NCBI RefSeq assembly: GCF_003987065.1
Contig: NZ_PIPY01000007.1
Location: 124,001-188,000 of the forward strand
DNA from: Pseudidiomarina insulisalsae
GTDB lineage: Bacteria > Pseudomonadota > Gammaproteobacteria > Enterobacterales > Alteromonadaceae
Length of the DNA stretch: 64,000 nt
Direction: 5' to 3'
Under the pieces are notes generated by a model, which saw only the letters and a program-made list of their open reading frames with translations, did not search any database and had not been told where the DNA came from. Shown piece by piece: positions 11,468-20,900 of this stretch. Numbering within the stretch: the stretch's first letter is position 1; each line of letters starts with the position of its first letter. The translations under genes were made by a program, and so were the position numbers.

Positions 11468-13216
11468 ATGAAAAAGTTTACTTTAGGGGCGCTTGGTATC
11501 GCAATTGCGGCCACGCTGATACCATCAGCACAGGCTGACATTTTCACCGTTCAGGAAATTGAAACACCAGAAAACGTTCGCCATCTTTTCCCATACGGTA
11601 TTAATGACAACCGCCACAGCATCGTGCTGGGACAGTTTCCGTTGGATATCGAAATTGACCTGACCAAGTTAACATCGGGCACGCTTGCCAGTGTCGGTAT
11701 TAACAGCGAAGAAGACGATCTGGAAAATTACGAACTGAGTCAGGCGCAGTACGACGCGCTGATTAACCGGTTGCGTGATAAAAATAACACGCAAATCGAA
11801 AACCAGCGCGTAACCTATTACTACGCTGGCTACTTTAACGGTCAGGATGTCATCTTTAACGAGGTGTTTAATGACACCGATCCTGACACCCCGGAAATGG
11901 CTGACTCCAGCGATCATTTATTTAATGGCCTGAATAACAACAATGTCCGTGTCGGTTGGGGCACAGCACCTTATGAGTTTAAAGAATTTACCTATACCGT
12001 AGGTGAGGGTGACAGTGCCGAGCAAGTCACGCAAAGATACACCGAACGCGCATTTATTCGTCAGGCTATCTGGTCTGACGGTCTGACAACGCAGACCTAT
12101 GCCGCACCTGAGCAGGCCTACTTAGGTGGTGAAACTGCGATGATGGATATTAACGACCAGAATCTGGCAGTCGGCTTTGCCAGCGTGGCGCTTAGCCCTG
12201 CCTCGCAAGCCTTTGCCGATACCTGCGAGGAGCGGATCGCTGACGGAACCGCGACGCGTTCACTGTACAGCTGCATGTGGCAGCGTTGGTTTAACTTAAG
12301 CACCTCAACGGCAACCAACCTGCAAAGCTTTTACAGCCGTGCAACCGTGCCGGCAGATCGCTCCATTTACGATATCAATGCAGTGATCTGGCAGCTAGAT
12401 GCCAATGGTAATGTCATTTCAAGTCAACAATACCCGCCGTTAATGGAACGTGGTGAAGAAGACGACGGTGATTTTTCCAGTTATGCGTTTGCCGTTAACA
12501 ATAATGGTATCGCCGTGGGGCAAAGCTGGACCTACTTCGAGGGCGTTCAAGAGGAAGCCCGTCGTATTAAGATGCCCGCGTTGTTTATTGACGGTGAAAC
12601 GCTGCCGGTTACTGAAAGTACCGATTACCTTTGGGGCGCAGCAACAGATATTAATGATGAAAATCTCGTGGTTGGCTTCTTCATTAAGCGCGTTCAGGGC
12701 ATCAACCGCTATGTTGGCTTCAGCTACGATATTGACAGCGATACGCTGACTGAGCTGCCCAGTTTCTTTAATGGCTCAAGCACCATCCCCACAGCAGTAA
12801 ACAACCAGGGGGTGATTGTAGGTACCGCAGAAATTGATGCAGACTTATCGGCACAGCGTCGCCGTGTTGGTTTCATGTACGAGAGCCAGGTTGCGGGTGC
12901 GGCCTTTATCAACCTGAACGATGCCATCGCCTGTGACTCTGGTTACTTTATTGCCAGCGCCGAAGGCATCAATGCCAATGGTGAAGTGGTCGCAACCGGG
13001 ATCGTTGCCGAGCAAAGCACGGATGACAACGGTGAGACGGTGACGCGTCAGGTAGCGAAAACATTGATTTTCGATCCTGTAGCGGGTGAGTTGAACAACT
13101 GTACCGGTGAAGAAGAACGCATTGAACGTCAGGGCGCAGCCACAGGTATCTGGGGATTCATCTCTATGTTATTGATTGGCGGTCTTATTACAGTTCGACG
13201 CAAGTTACGCATTTAA
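11468..13216 (+). CDS. DUF3466 family exported protein with HAF-type repeats
   Basis: Function unknown. Signal peptide MKKFTLGALGIAIAATLIPS with cleavage predicted after AQA near residue 23. The body contains at least six repeats of the pattern IN-x-x-G-x-x-V-G spaced through the chain (INDQNLAVGF, VNNNGIAVGQ, INDENLVVGF, VNNQGVIVGT, INANGEVVAT), as in HAF-type extracellular repeats that probably build a beta-propeller. A C-terminal hydrophobic segment followed by RRK (residues about 560-582) could be a membrane anchor or sorting tail. The start at 11468 is chosen over an upstream in-frame ATG inside uup because it gives a clean signal peptide. It stands where E. coli has pqiABC. A strong terminator follows. 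Confidence 0.8.
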   Translation: MKKFTLGALGIAIAATLIPSAQADIFTVQEIETPENVRHLFPYGINDNRHSIVLGQFPLDIEIDLTKLTSGTLASVGINSEEDDLENYELSQAQYDALINRLRDKNNTQIENQRVTYYYAGYFNGQDVIFNEVFNDTDPDTPEMADSSDHLFNGLNNNNVRVGWGTAPYEFKEFTYTVGEGDSAEQVTQRYTERAFIRQAIWSDGLTTQTYAAPEQAYLGGETAMMDINDQNLAVGFASVALSPASQAFADTCEERIADGTATRSLYSCMWQRWFNLSTSTATNLQSFYSRATVPADRSIYDINAVIWQLDANGNVISSQQYPPLMERGEEDDGDFSSYAFAVNNNGIAVGQSWTYFEGVQEEARRIKMPALFIDGETLPVTESTDYLWGAATDINDENLVVGFFIKRVQGINRYVGFSYDIDSDTLTELPSFFNGSSTIPTAVNNQGVIVGTAEIDADLSAQRRRVGFMYESQVAGAAFINLNDAIACDSGYFIASAEGINANGEVVATGIVAEQSTDDNGETVTRQVAKTLIFDPVAGELNNCTGEEERIERQGAATGIWGFISMLLIGGLITVRRKLRI

Positions 13217-13254
13217 CGGTACAAGTTAATCTAAAAAAGTAAAAAACGGATCTG

Positions 13255-13301
13255 GCGCCTTTTCAGTAGCTTAGCTGCTTTACTGAAAAGGCGCTTTTTT
13301 T
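13255..13301 (+). terminator. Strong intrinsic terminator after the DUF3466 gene
   Basis: A perfect 14-bp stem (13255-13268 with 13281-13294, GCGCCTTTTCAGTA and its complement) closes a 12-nt loop and is followed by seven T. It ends the rlmKL-uup-DUF3466 transcript and isolates rmf. Confidence 0.92.
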
Positions 13302-13341
13302 GTCGGTTGAACTCCACGTCGCAGTTGCTATCTATTATTAC

Positions 13342-13368
13342 AAGAGTGAAATAAAAGTTTTTGCTCTT
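13342..13368 (+). other. Predicted hairpin in the rmf 5' region
   Basis: AAGAGTGAAA (13342-13351) can pair with TTTTGCTCTT (13359-13368) over ten pairs, two of them G-U in RNA, with a 7-nt loop. It lies about 40 nt before the rmf start. A TATTAT at 13333-13338 could place the transcript start close to the hairpin. Confidence 0.4.
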
Positions 13369-13407
13369 ATCAAACTTTACAAGAATAACCGGACGAGGAA
13401 GTGAATG

Positions 13408-13581
13408 ATGAAAAGACAGAAACGCGATCGCCTGGAGCGGGCACATGCACAAGGGTTTAAAGCTGGTGTATCAGGTCGTTCAAAAGAGCTATGTCCGTAT
13501 CAGAATCAGGAAATTCGTTCCCAGTGGTTAGGCGGTTGGCGCGACGCGCAAGAGGCGCGAAGTGTAGGGTTATATCGTTAA
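13408..13581 (+). CDS. rmf: Ribosome modulation factor
   Basis: Small basic protein that dimerises 70S ribosomes into inactive 100S particles in stationary phase. The 57-residue product begins MKRQKRDRLERAH, identical over this stretch to E. coli RMF, and carries GRSKELCPYQ and RSQWLGGWRDA of the family. A second ATG lies immediately upstream (13405). The 13408 start is preferred because it matches the E. coli N-terminus and sits seven bases from GAGGAA (13395-13400). It is followed by a terminator and faces fabA, as in E. coli. Confidence 0.96.
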   Translation: MKRQKRDRLERAHAQGFKAGVSGRSKELCPYQNQEIRSQWLGGWRDAQEARSVGLYR

Positions 13582-13627
13582 TCTGTCCAGCGCAGCAATT
13601 TTAAAAATTAAAGATTTGAAAATGATA

Positions 13628-13652
13628 AGCCCGCCGAATTGGCGGGCTTTTT
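13628..13652 (+). terminator. Intrinsic terminator after rmf
   Basis: AGCCCGCC (13628-13635) pairs with GGCGGGCT (13641-13648) around a 5-nt loop, followed by TTTT. The complementary strand lacks a comparable U-tract, so it serves mainly rmf rather than the convergent fabA. Confidence 0.88.
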
Positions 13653-13688
13653 CGTACTTATAGCACCCTGTAAGGCCCAGGAAAACTA

Positions 13689-14201
13689 TTAGAAGTTTGA
13701 AGTATCGGTAAACAGTCCGACTTTCAGGTCCTTCGCGGTGTAAATGGTTTTACCGTCGACTTCCACGCGGCCATCAGCCATACCCATGAACAACTTGCGT
13801 TTAATCACGCGTTTCATATCGATGTAATAACTGACTTTTTTAGCGGTTGGCAAAATCTGTCCGGTAAACTTCACTTCGCCAACACCTAAGGCGCGGCCGC
13901 GACCCGGGCCGCCACTCCAGGCCAGAAAAAAGCCCGTCAGCTGCCACATCGCATCGAGTCCAAGACAGCCAGGCATGACCGGGTCGCCTTTAAAGTGGCA
14001 ATCAAAAAACCACAGGTCTGGATGAATGTCGAGTTCAGCGTGGATAAAGCCTTTACCGTATTCGCCGCCTTCGTCACTGATGGTGACGATACGATCCATC
14101 ATTAACATGTTAGGAGCGGGGAGCTGGCTATTGCCAGGACCGAACATTTTGCCTTCAGCACAGTCGAGAAGGTCTTCACGGGTTAAACTGGATTGGGTCA
14201 T
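13689..14201 (-). CDS. fabA: 3-hydroxydecanoyl-ACP dehydratase/isomerase
   Basis: Dehydrates 3-hydroxydecanoyl-ACP and isomerises the product to cis-3-decenoyl-ACP, the branch point to unsaturated fatty acids in the anaerobic pathway. The 170 residues are the usual length. The active-site pair is visible as His69 ([14 protein letters not shown]) and Asp83 ([10 protein letters not shown]), matching E. coli His70/Asp84. It has its own short upstream region with a FabR-type operator and lies next to lonH and rmf as in E. coli. Confidence 0.98.
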   Translation of the reverse strand: MTQSSLTREDLLDCAEGKMFGPGNSQLPAPNMLMMDRIVTISDEGGEYGKGFIHAELDIHPDLWFFDCHFKGDPVMPGCLGLDAMWQLTGFFLAWSGGPGRGRALGVGEVKFTGQILPTAKKVSYYIDMKRVIKRKLFMGMADGRVEVDGKTIYTAKDLKVGLFTDTSNF

Positions 14202-14232
14202 ATCTATCTTGCCTTTGCTTCAAGTGCCCGCT

Positions 14233-14261
14233 AGCTTAGCGAACACTTGTACGCTAGACAA
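14233..14261 (-). promoter_or_regulatory. fabA promoter with FabR-type operator in the spacer
   Basis: On the minus strand TTGTCT (14256-14261) and TAAGCT (14233-14238) are 17 nt apart. The spacer and its edge are an 18-bp imperfect palindrome, AGCGTACAAGTGTTCGCT (14238-14255), which has the AGCG-n-ACA-nn-TGT-n-CGCT form known for FabR, the TetR-family repressor of fabA and fabB in gammaproteobacteria. Binding there would block RNA polymerase directly. Confidence 0.8.
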
Positions 14262-14277
14262 GTCCGACTAGTGATCT

Positions 14278-16191
14278 TTACCAGATCCGGCGGTACCATG
14301 GTTGTTCTGGCTCACAGTGCTGCAATTCAGCTAAACGCTTTTCAATACGAGCGTACAACTGTTCCTGTTTTTCACCGGTCAGCAGTGCCAGCGCGTCAGC
14401 AACGTCGTCAATCGCATAAATCGCATATTTTCCGGCTTCTACCGCTGCGATAACATGTGGCTCAAGGTTCAGTTGCCCCATGTTTGCTTTGGGAATTATC
14501 ACGCCCTGTTTACCGTCAAGGTCGCGCGCCTGACACAGTTCGAAATGCCCGGTAATTTTCTCATTAACGGCGCCAATAGCCTGTACCGCGCCGAACTGAT
14601 CAACCGCACCGGTAATTGCCAGTCCCTGCGCAATCGGTGCTTCGGCAAGCGCCGAGAGTAAGCAGCAAAGTTCAGCTAACGACGCACTGTCACCATCGAC
14701 TTCATAATAGGACTGCTCAAATACAATGGTTGCTGACAGTCGCATTTCTTCACTGCGGGCGAAAACATTGGCGATATAAGCGGACAGGATCATCACGCCT
14801 TTGGTATGAATACTGCCGCTGAGTTCCGACTTACGATCAATATCAATAATATCGCCGTCGCCATAATGGACGGTGGCCGTAATACGGGTCGGCTCACCAA
14901 ACTCGCTGCCCCCAATGGTCACCACGGTTAAGCCGTTGACCTGGCCGACGACCTCGCCATCGGTAGCAATGTATACCTGACCTTCAAGAATCTGGCGGCG
15001 ACTCAGCTCGGCAATATAGCCCTCGCGCTGCTGCCGCTGTTGCAGTACCGCAAGTACCGCATCTTCGCTAATCACCTCTTGCTGCTGTTGCCGCGCTATA
15101 GCTGCCGCTTCGCGTAATAACTGCATTAGCGCAATAGTATCCAGCGACAGCTCGGTCTGATAATCGCTTAACCGGGAGGATTCTTTCAGGATCAGGGGCA
15201 GGGCACCGGCTGCTAACGGCAGGGTTGCTGCTTCACGCTCAACATAAGCAAGATAGTCGAAATAAGGAACAAGGTTGTCCTGCGTTAGAGAGTAATATGC
15301 AGAAAAATCTGCAAGGTATGGGAATAAGTTATCAAAATCGCGATCAAGTTCACGCAATTGCCCGTAAATAGAGCGGTCCCCAAGTAATAATACTTTCAGA
15401 TGGATGGGTACCGGTTCGGGCTGATAGTATGCGGCAATGTTTGCTTCGCCGGGCTGTGGCCAATGGAAAAAGCTGGTACGCAAAATGTACTTGAGCTTGC
15501 GCCACAGTCCAGGCTGACTCAATAACTCTTCGGCATCAATCGCCAGTACACCGCCGTTTGCTTTTAAGATTGCGCCGGGCTGAATCAGGTGAAGCTCAGA
15601 GCTGATTGTGCCACCTACCGACTGCAAGCGGATGCTGCCAAATAAGCTGGCGTCGGTCACGCGATCGCAAAGGACAAAGTCATTTTTTTCCGCATCTGAC
15701 TGAACAATAACGGTCGCTAACTCGCTACCGGGCAAGTCTTCAAACGTCTTGTCCTTTACCAACTGCAGATAGCGCTGAAAGCGCTCGGTAGGATAGTCGC
15801 TTTGCAGTTTCTCCAATAGCTCAGTGCGCTCTTCTGGCTTGGTTTCAAACAGCTTCATCATGCCGTCCAGCACATTCCGTGCAGTTCCCGCTGGCACGTT
15901 CACGCATAAAGGCTCACTGGCGGTCGCAGGATTGGCAAGATAAAGCCAGTCGAAGCGCTCAAAGTGCACCCACTGATGCCGTTGCTGCAGCTCCTCAAGT
16001 ACATCGATAACACGTAAACCAGGCGTGGTGACCATATACCCATGGGCATAACGGCCACCAATACGCATGGTTTGTTCAATCGCCGCTAATGCGCGCCGTT
16101 GTCCAATTAACGGGTTTGGATTGACCGAAGCAGGGCGCTGCTGCGCCCATTCATGAATTGGAGGTTGCAAATGATTTGCTGCGACGCGCAT
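14278..16191 (-). CDS. lonH: Lon-family protease homologue LonH (YcbZ type)
   Basis: Putative ATP-dependent or Lon-like serine protease of the E. coli YcbZ family (637 residues here). The C-terminal Lon protease domain has the catalytic dyad: Ser502 in DGDSASLAEL and Lys545 in AVNEKITGH. The 43-residue spacing equals that of E. coli Lon. The N-terminal region resembles an AAA+ module, but the expected Walker A glycine-lysine loop reads TTPGLRVID, so nucleotide binding is doubtful, as in YcbZ. It lies 9 nt after the TraB-like gene, suggesting co-transcription, and before fabA as in E. coli. Confidence 0.9.
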   Translation of the reverse strand: MRVAANHLQPPIHEWAQQRPASVNPNPLIGQRRALAAIEQTMRIGGRYAHGYMVTTPGLRVIDVLEELQQRHQWVHFERFDWLYLANPATASEPLCVNVPAGTARNVLDGMMKLFETKPEERTELLEKLQSDYPTERFQRYLQLVKDKTFEDLPGSELATVIVQSDAEKNDFVLCDRVTDASLFGSIRLQSVGGTISSELHLIQPGAILKANGGVLAIDAEELLSQPGLWRKLKYILRTSFFHWPQPGEANIAAYYQPEPVPIHLKVLLLGDRSIYGQLRELDRDFDNLFPYLADFSAYYSLTQDNLVPYFDYLAYVEREAATLPLAAGALPLILKESSRLSDYQTELSLDTIALMQLLREAAAIARQQQQEVISEDAVLAVLQQRQQREGYIAELSRRQILEGQVYIATDGEVVGQVNGLTVVTIGGSEFGEPTRITATVHYGDGDIIDIDRKSELSGSIHTKGVMILSAYIANVFARSEEMRLSATIVFEQSYYEVDGDSASLAELCCLLSALAEAPIAQGLAITGAVDQFGAVQAIGAVNEKITGHFELCQARDLDGKQGVIIPKANMGQLNLEPHVIAAVEAGKYAIYAIDDVADALALLTGEKQEQLYARIEKRLAELQHCEPEQPWYRRIW

Positions 16192-16200
16192 GAAGTGTCC

Positions 16201-17073
16201 TTATTGGCCTGCAGTTGGAACCGGTTCGACAGTATAACCGCGTTCACGTAAAAGCTCGATCATACCAGCTTTGCCGCCCAAATGGCCTGCACCAACAGCA
16301 ATAAATTCACTGCCTTCAGCCTGTAGTTCCTCATCGAGGGTCTGCTGCCAGTTGTAGTTGCGCTGGTCCAGAATAAGCTCTTTATACGCCGCATATTCTT
16401 CCATTTCTGCGAACATATTGTATAAGCCGTCCATATCCTCAGCTTTATATAGGCTAATCATACGTTGCAGCTCAGCTTTTGCCGCAGCCTCGTCTTCAAG
16501 GGCATCGACCAGCCACTGAACCTGTTCGTCATGCGGAATCTGCTCGAACACACCAAACTGGAAGTCAATCGTTTCGAGTCCTTCAACAGGTTTCTGCTGC
16601 ATCATTGCCTGTTGGGTAAAGTATCCCTCAAAGGACATCTGTTGCGTACAACCCAGTTGCGCTGTCATCAACATACCGCTGACAACAAAAGGGCGCATTG
16701 AATCAAAAGTGGCCAGACCCACGCCCATATTATTCTTGAAGAACTCATCTAATAAAGCTTTTTCGGCATCATTCAGATGCGATGACAAACGCAATCCTTC
16801 CGGATGCATAATCTTTGCCTGCATACTCTGCATCAATGCAGGGTCATCCATATCAAGTTCCAGAATAAGCCGATCGGATTCTTCAAAAGCAGCGCGGGTT
16901 TTGTCATGCATGGTGAAGTCAGACTGACAAATCAGATGGATGGTACCAAACAGGTACGAAGGTTCTTCCATGTTTTTACCAGTGATTTTATAAAGCAATG
17001 ATGCCTGCGCGGTGCCAACGACACTTAGCGAGAGTACCGAGGCAGCAGCCAATACGGATAATTTCTTAAGCAT
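16201..17073 (-). CDS. TraB/GumN family exported protein
   Basis: TraB/GumN-family protein with a Tiki-like fold; biochemical role in bacteria not established. A signal peptide is clear (MLKKLSVLAAASVLSLSVVG, cleavage after AQA). The family motifs are FGTIHLICQSD near the mature N-terminus and GAGHLGGKAGMIELLRERGY near the C-terminus; the paired GxxH elements are thought to bind metal in this superfamily. The start at 17073 is chosen over an ATG 27 nt upstream because AGGAAA lies 8 nt before it and it gives a normal signal sequence. It appears to be the first gene of a pair with lonH. Confidence 0.85.
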   Translation of the reverse strand: MLKKLSVLAAASVLSLSVVGTAQASLLYKITGKNMEEPSYLFGTIHLICQSDFTMHDKTRAAFEESDRLILELDMDDPALMQSMQAKIMHPEGLRLSSHLNDAEKALLDEFFKNNMGVGLATFDSMRPFVVSGMLMTAQLGCTQQMSFEGYFTQQAMMQQKPVEGLETIDFQFGVFEQIPHDEQVQWLVDALEDEAAAKAELQRMISLYKAEDMDGLYNMFAEMEEYAAYKELILDQRNYNWQQTLDEELQAEGSEFIAVGAGHLGGKAGMIELLRERGYTVEPVPTAGQ

Positions 17074-17399
17074 TTTCTTTTTCCTTTTTTGTATGAACAC
17101 AGCAGTTATCCCAATCGTCCTAAGCCTATCGTCAGCATAACGAAATAGCTACAAGCAAAATAACCGCAGCACGCAAAAACCAACAAAGAAGCAACCAGGA
17201 AAGCGGGCTTCGTTCGGGCCCTTTATCACCCATCCTAGGATTGCGCATAATGTATATTATGTTAAATACGATATACGAATGGAGATGGCGCTTAAGTAGG
17301 TATTCACATATTTGTGCTGCTACGCGAAATTTTCGCAGTAATACCCCTGCTTCTTAAAAGAATTTCACGTAGCGCACGATTTGAGGAAATATGTAAAAA
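17074..17399. other. Gene-free stretch with two inverted repeats
   Basis: The only gap over 300 nt. It separates the TraB gene (start at 17073, transcribed leftwards) from the SRPBCC gene (ends at 17400). It holds a 16-bp palindrome CATAATGTATATTATG at 17246-17261, and 13-bp inverted arms with one mismatch at 17319-17331 and 17361-17373 around a 29-nt spacer. The first arm is itself part of a small GCGAAA-T-TTTCGC palindrome. No ORF, tRNA or clear promoter pair was recognised. Confidence 0.6.
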
Positions 17400-17948
17400 T
17401 TAGTTACTCAGGTAGGATTGCAACGCATCCATTTGTTGCTGTAATACATTGTCGACCGCGGGCGCCCATTTGGATAAATCATTTGGCGTGTAGCCGCCGA
17501 CCCGATAACTGAGCCTCAGCGTACTGGTTTGGTCATCTTCACCGGCAAGCAGCTGCCAGTCCATCACACCGTGCACACCCTCACCCTGTAACGGGCCCAA
17601 GCCGCCGGTAAAGCGAATAAGTTCGCCGGGTTCTACTTTTACCACGCGCAGATGCTCAGTAAAGCGGTTGCCATCACGCTCGCACAGACATCCCTCGGGT
17701 TCCGCAAGAATATACATATTTGAGCTGACACCATACCAGGTATGCGCCGCCAGCCACCAGTTACCAATCTCAGCGGTCATGGCACGGTAAACCTCTGCAC
17801 GGTCACCTTTCATTGTCCGTTCGAACTGCAACGTGAACCCCGTTGCTGAACTATCAAGTACGTCTGCCTGAGTCGCCTGATAAGGTGCGGCTAAAGCGAT
17901 GGCGAGAACCGCTAATGCGGTTCCGCCATTCAGGGTTTTGGCTTTCAT
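17400..17948 (-). CDS. Exported SRPBCC-domain protein linked to an RND pump
   Basis: A 182-residue protein with an N-terminal signal peptide (residues 1-28, ending ATQA) followed by a single SRPBCC/START-like hydrophobic-ligand-binding domain. The pattern FERTMKGDRAEVYRAMT then NWW and later EPGELIRFTGGLGPLQGEGVHG with VMDWQLL is typical of AHSA1-like SRPBCC proteins. SRPBCC domains bind lipids, polyketides or other hydrophobic molecules, but most are cytoplasmic; an exported copy is less usual. Its start overlaps the stop of the RND pump gene by 4 nt, so it is probably translated with it. A periplasmic accessory role in handling the pump's substrate is an inference from context only. Confidence 0.75.
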   Translation of the reverse strand: MKAKTLNGGTALAVLAIALAAPYQATQADVLDSSATGFTLQFERTMKGDRAEVYRAMTAEIGNWWLAAHTWYGVSSNMYILAEPEGCLCERDGNRFTEHLRVVKVEPGELIRFTGGLGPLQGEGVHGVMDWQLLAGEDDQTSTLRLSYRVGGYTPNDLSKWAPAVDNVLQQQMDALQSYLSN

Positions 17949-20900
17949 TGCTGTTCTGCCTGTTCCATTTCGCGCTCAAGGCGTTGCGTCTCATCAGCGC
18001 GAGGTTTGCTAAAGCGCGCTAATGCTAAGTAGATCACAGGAGTTAAGTACAAGGTAAAGACTACTGCAAATGCAAGGCCCCCAAAAACCACCCAACCAAT
18101 GGAGTTACGCGCCTCGGCACCGGCACCTACTGACAGAATAAGTGGCAATGCACCTAGCAAGGTCGAAACCAGTGTCATCATAATGGGTCGCAGACGTATA
18201 CTGGCGGCATGTTCTACGGCATCCCTTACAGACTGCCCCTTGTCACGGAGTTGATCGGCAAATTCAACAAGTAAGATTGAGTTTTTCGCAATCAATCCAA
18301 TCAGCATGACAAGCCCTATCTGCGAGAAAATATTGATCGAGGTACCGGTAATAAACAGCGCAAAGAAGGCGGCAGCTATGCCAAAAGGCACCGTCGCCAT
18401 GACCACCACCGCGCTATTCACGCTCTCGAATTGTGCAGCCAGAACCAGCAGGACAATGAGAAATGCCAGAACATAGGTCATCATTACCTCACGCTCAGTC
18501 TCTTCATAGGCCTCCGCTTCACCAAGTAATACCATGCCTATATTCTCCGGTAAGGTTTCATTGGCGATGGCGCGCAGGTTTTCCACTACCTGCTCAATCG
18601 GAATGGAGGTTGGCATCTGCATGTCGACCTCTATCGCACGGCGTTGCGCGCGTCGTTCAAGTTCAGCCGCGACCCCTTCCTCACTAATTGAGGCGACCGT
18701 CGACAGCGGCACCAGCCCACCATCGGCAGTGCCAACATAGAGATTCGACAGGTCCGTAGGTGATTTGATTAGATTACGGTTGGCCTGCAACATAATCGGC
18801 ACCGCCTGGTCGCCGATATTGAGATCGACCAAATCATCACCGTTGATCGCAACCCGTAAAGTTGTGGAAATATCATTAAGTGAAACTCCGAGGTCGGATG
18901 CGCGACGCCGATCAATGTTGACGCGCAGTTGCGGCTGCGTTGGCTGGTAGCCAATCCGCGGGAAACCCACTTCCGGCATTTCGGCTTGCACTGCCTCGCC
19001 GAATTTCAGCGCTGCATTGTAAATATCGAGATATTCATCGCCGGTCAGCGCTACTTCCAGGCCACCGCCCTGACCCCGCAGATTCAGACTGTTAGAGCCC
19101 ATTGCCCGTGCCGGCGCACCGGGAATACGACTTAACGGCTCATTAATTTCTTCGATGATCTCCTGCTGTGAACGGTCACGCTCTTCCCAGTCAGTCAATC
19201 GCACGGTGATAAATACCAGATTAGGGTCCCACTGCCCGACCCTGGTATTGATGCTTTCTACCGCGCCGCGATTCGCATAAGGCAACAGTATTTCTTCCAT
19301 ACGCTGGGCCTGGCGGTCCATGAAGTTCAAACCTACACCGTCCGGGCCGCGGGCAAAGATCCTGATCTGCCCACGATCTTCGGTGGGCATTAACTCGTTG
19401 TCCACTTGCAGATAAAACCACACGGCGCTACCGGCAATCAAAGTACAGGCGGCAAATACTAATAAGGCATGATCAAGCACCCAATGCAGCGTTTTCTGGT
19501 ACAGCGTCGAAAACTTACTGCCAAGCCGGGTAAGCATGGTTTCTTTATGCTCTTTTAACGGCAAGCGTGCGGTCAGCGCAGGTACCAGTGACAGCGCGAC
19601 AAAGGATGAAATGATCACTGCAGCTGCCAGGACACCGCCAAATTCACGGAACAAGCGCCCTGCGGTCGATGGTAAAAATGCAATGGGCACAAACACTGCA
19701 ACCAGCACGGCTGTGGTAGCAACCACCGCAAAGAATACCTCGCGTGTACCTACAACGGCTGCGGCGCGTGCACCGAGGCCCATGGTGCGGCGGCGTTGGA
19801 TATTTTCTGAGACCACAATAGCATCGTCGACGATAAGGCCGGTGGCCAGGACCAGTGCCAGCAGGGTTAAAATGTTAATCGAAAAGCCGAGTAACCAGAT
19901 GACCGCAATAGCACCGATCAACGCCACCGGAATAGAGGCCGCAGGAATAATGGTCGCGCGCCCCGAGCCGATAAAAATCCACAAGGTGGCGACCACCAGC
20001 AAGATTGTCAGTCCCAGTGAAGTCACCACCTCTTCTACCGAACTGCGGATAAATTCGGCGTCGTCATCAGTCACCTGAATGGTTAGCTCAGGATATTGTT
20101 TGCGCAGATTCTCTACCAGGCGCAAGACTTCGTCGGAAATCTCAATGGTATTCGAACGCGCCTGGCGAATCACGCCTAAGCCTAAAACTTGTTTGCCATC
20201 CAGACGGGTAATGCTGCTGGCGTCGGCCGGCCCGAAATAAACGGTGGCGATATCACCGACGCGGGTGGTCCCGGCAACAATCATATTTTCCACGTCTTCG
20301 GTGGTGGCAGAGCTGGCATCGGCACGCACAATTAACTGCTGATCGGTCGACTTCAGGCTGCCAGCCGGAACATCAAATGGCGCCTGGCGCAGTGCACTGG
20401 CCACGTCGCTAACGGTCAGGTTGTAGCTGGCCAGACGCAATGGCTCGATGACGACACGCATCACCCGGCGCCGATCACCGGTTAAACGTACATCGGCAAC
20501 TCCGGGAATATTTAGAAAATTTGGCGCCAGATCCGTCTCAACCCGTTCAGTTAAGGCCGGCAAGTCGAGGGTGTCACTCGATATCGCCAACGCAACAACG
20601 GATTCGGCATCATTGTCGGCTTTAATAACCGAGACATTCTCAACCTGTTCAGGCAGCCGGCGCTGTACGCGGCTGACAGATTCTCTGGTCTCATTGGCGG
20701 CATTGTCTAAGTCAATTCCCGGGCGGAACTCAATAACAATGCGCGAACTGCCCTCTTCGCTTGAGGCACGGATTGACCTTACCCCGCTGACTCGCGCGGC
20801 CGCACCCTCTAACTGACTGGTAACTTCGGTATCTACCGTTTCAGGAGCAGCGCCCGGATAGCTGGCGGTTACCGAGATGACCGGGCGGTCAACATCCGGC

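Noticed and set aside
17074-17399. Hidden small ORF in the large gap
   Set aside because: Both strands are broken by frequent stops, and no start with a ribosome site was seen.
19536-20078. Plus-strand 180-codon frame, rich in Thr, Ala and Arg
   Set aside because: Shadow of the RND permease gene; low-complexity composition mirrors the codons of membrane helices on the other strand.
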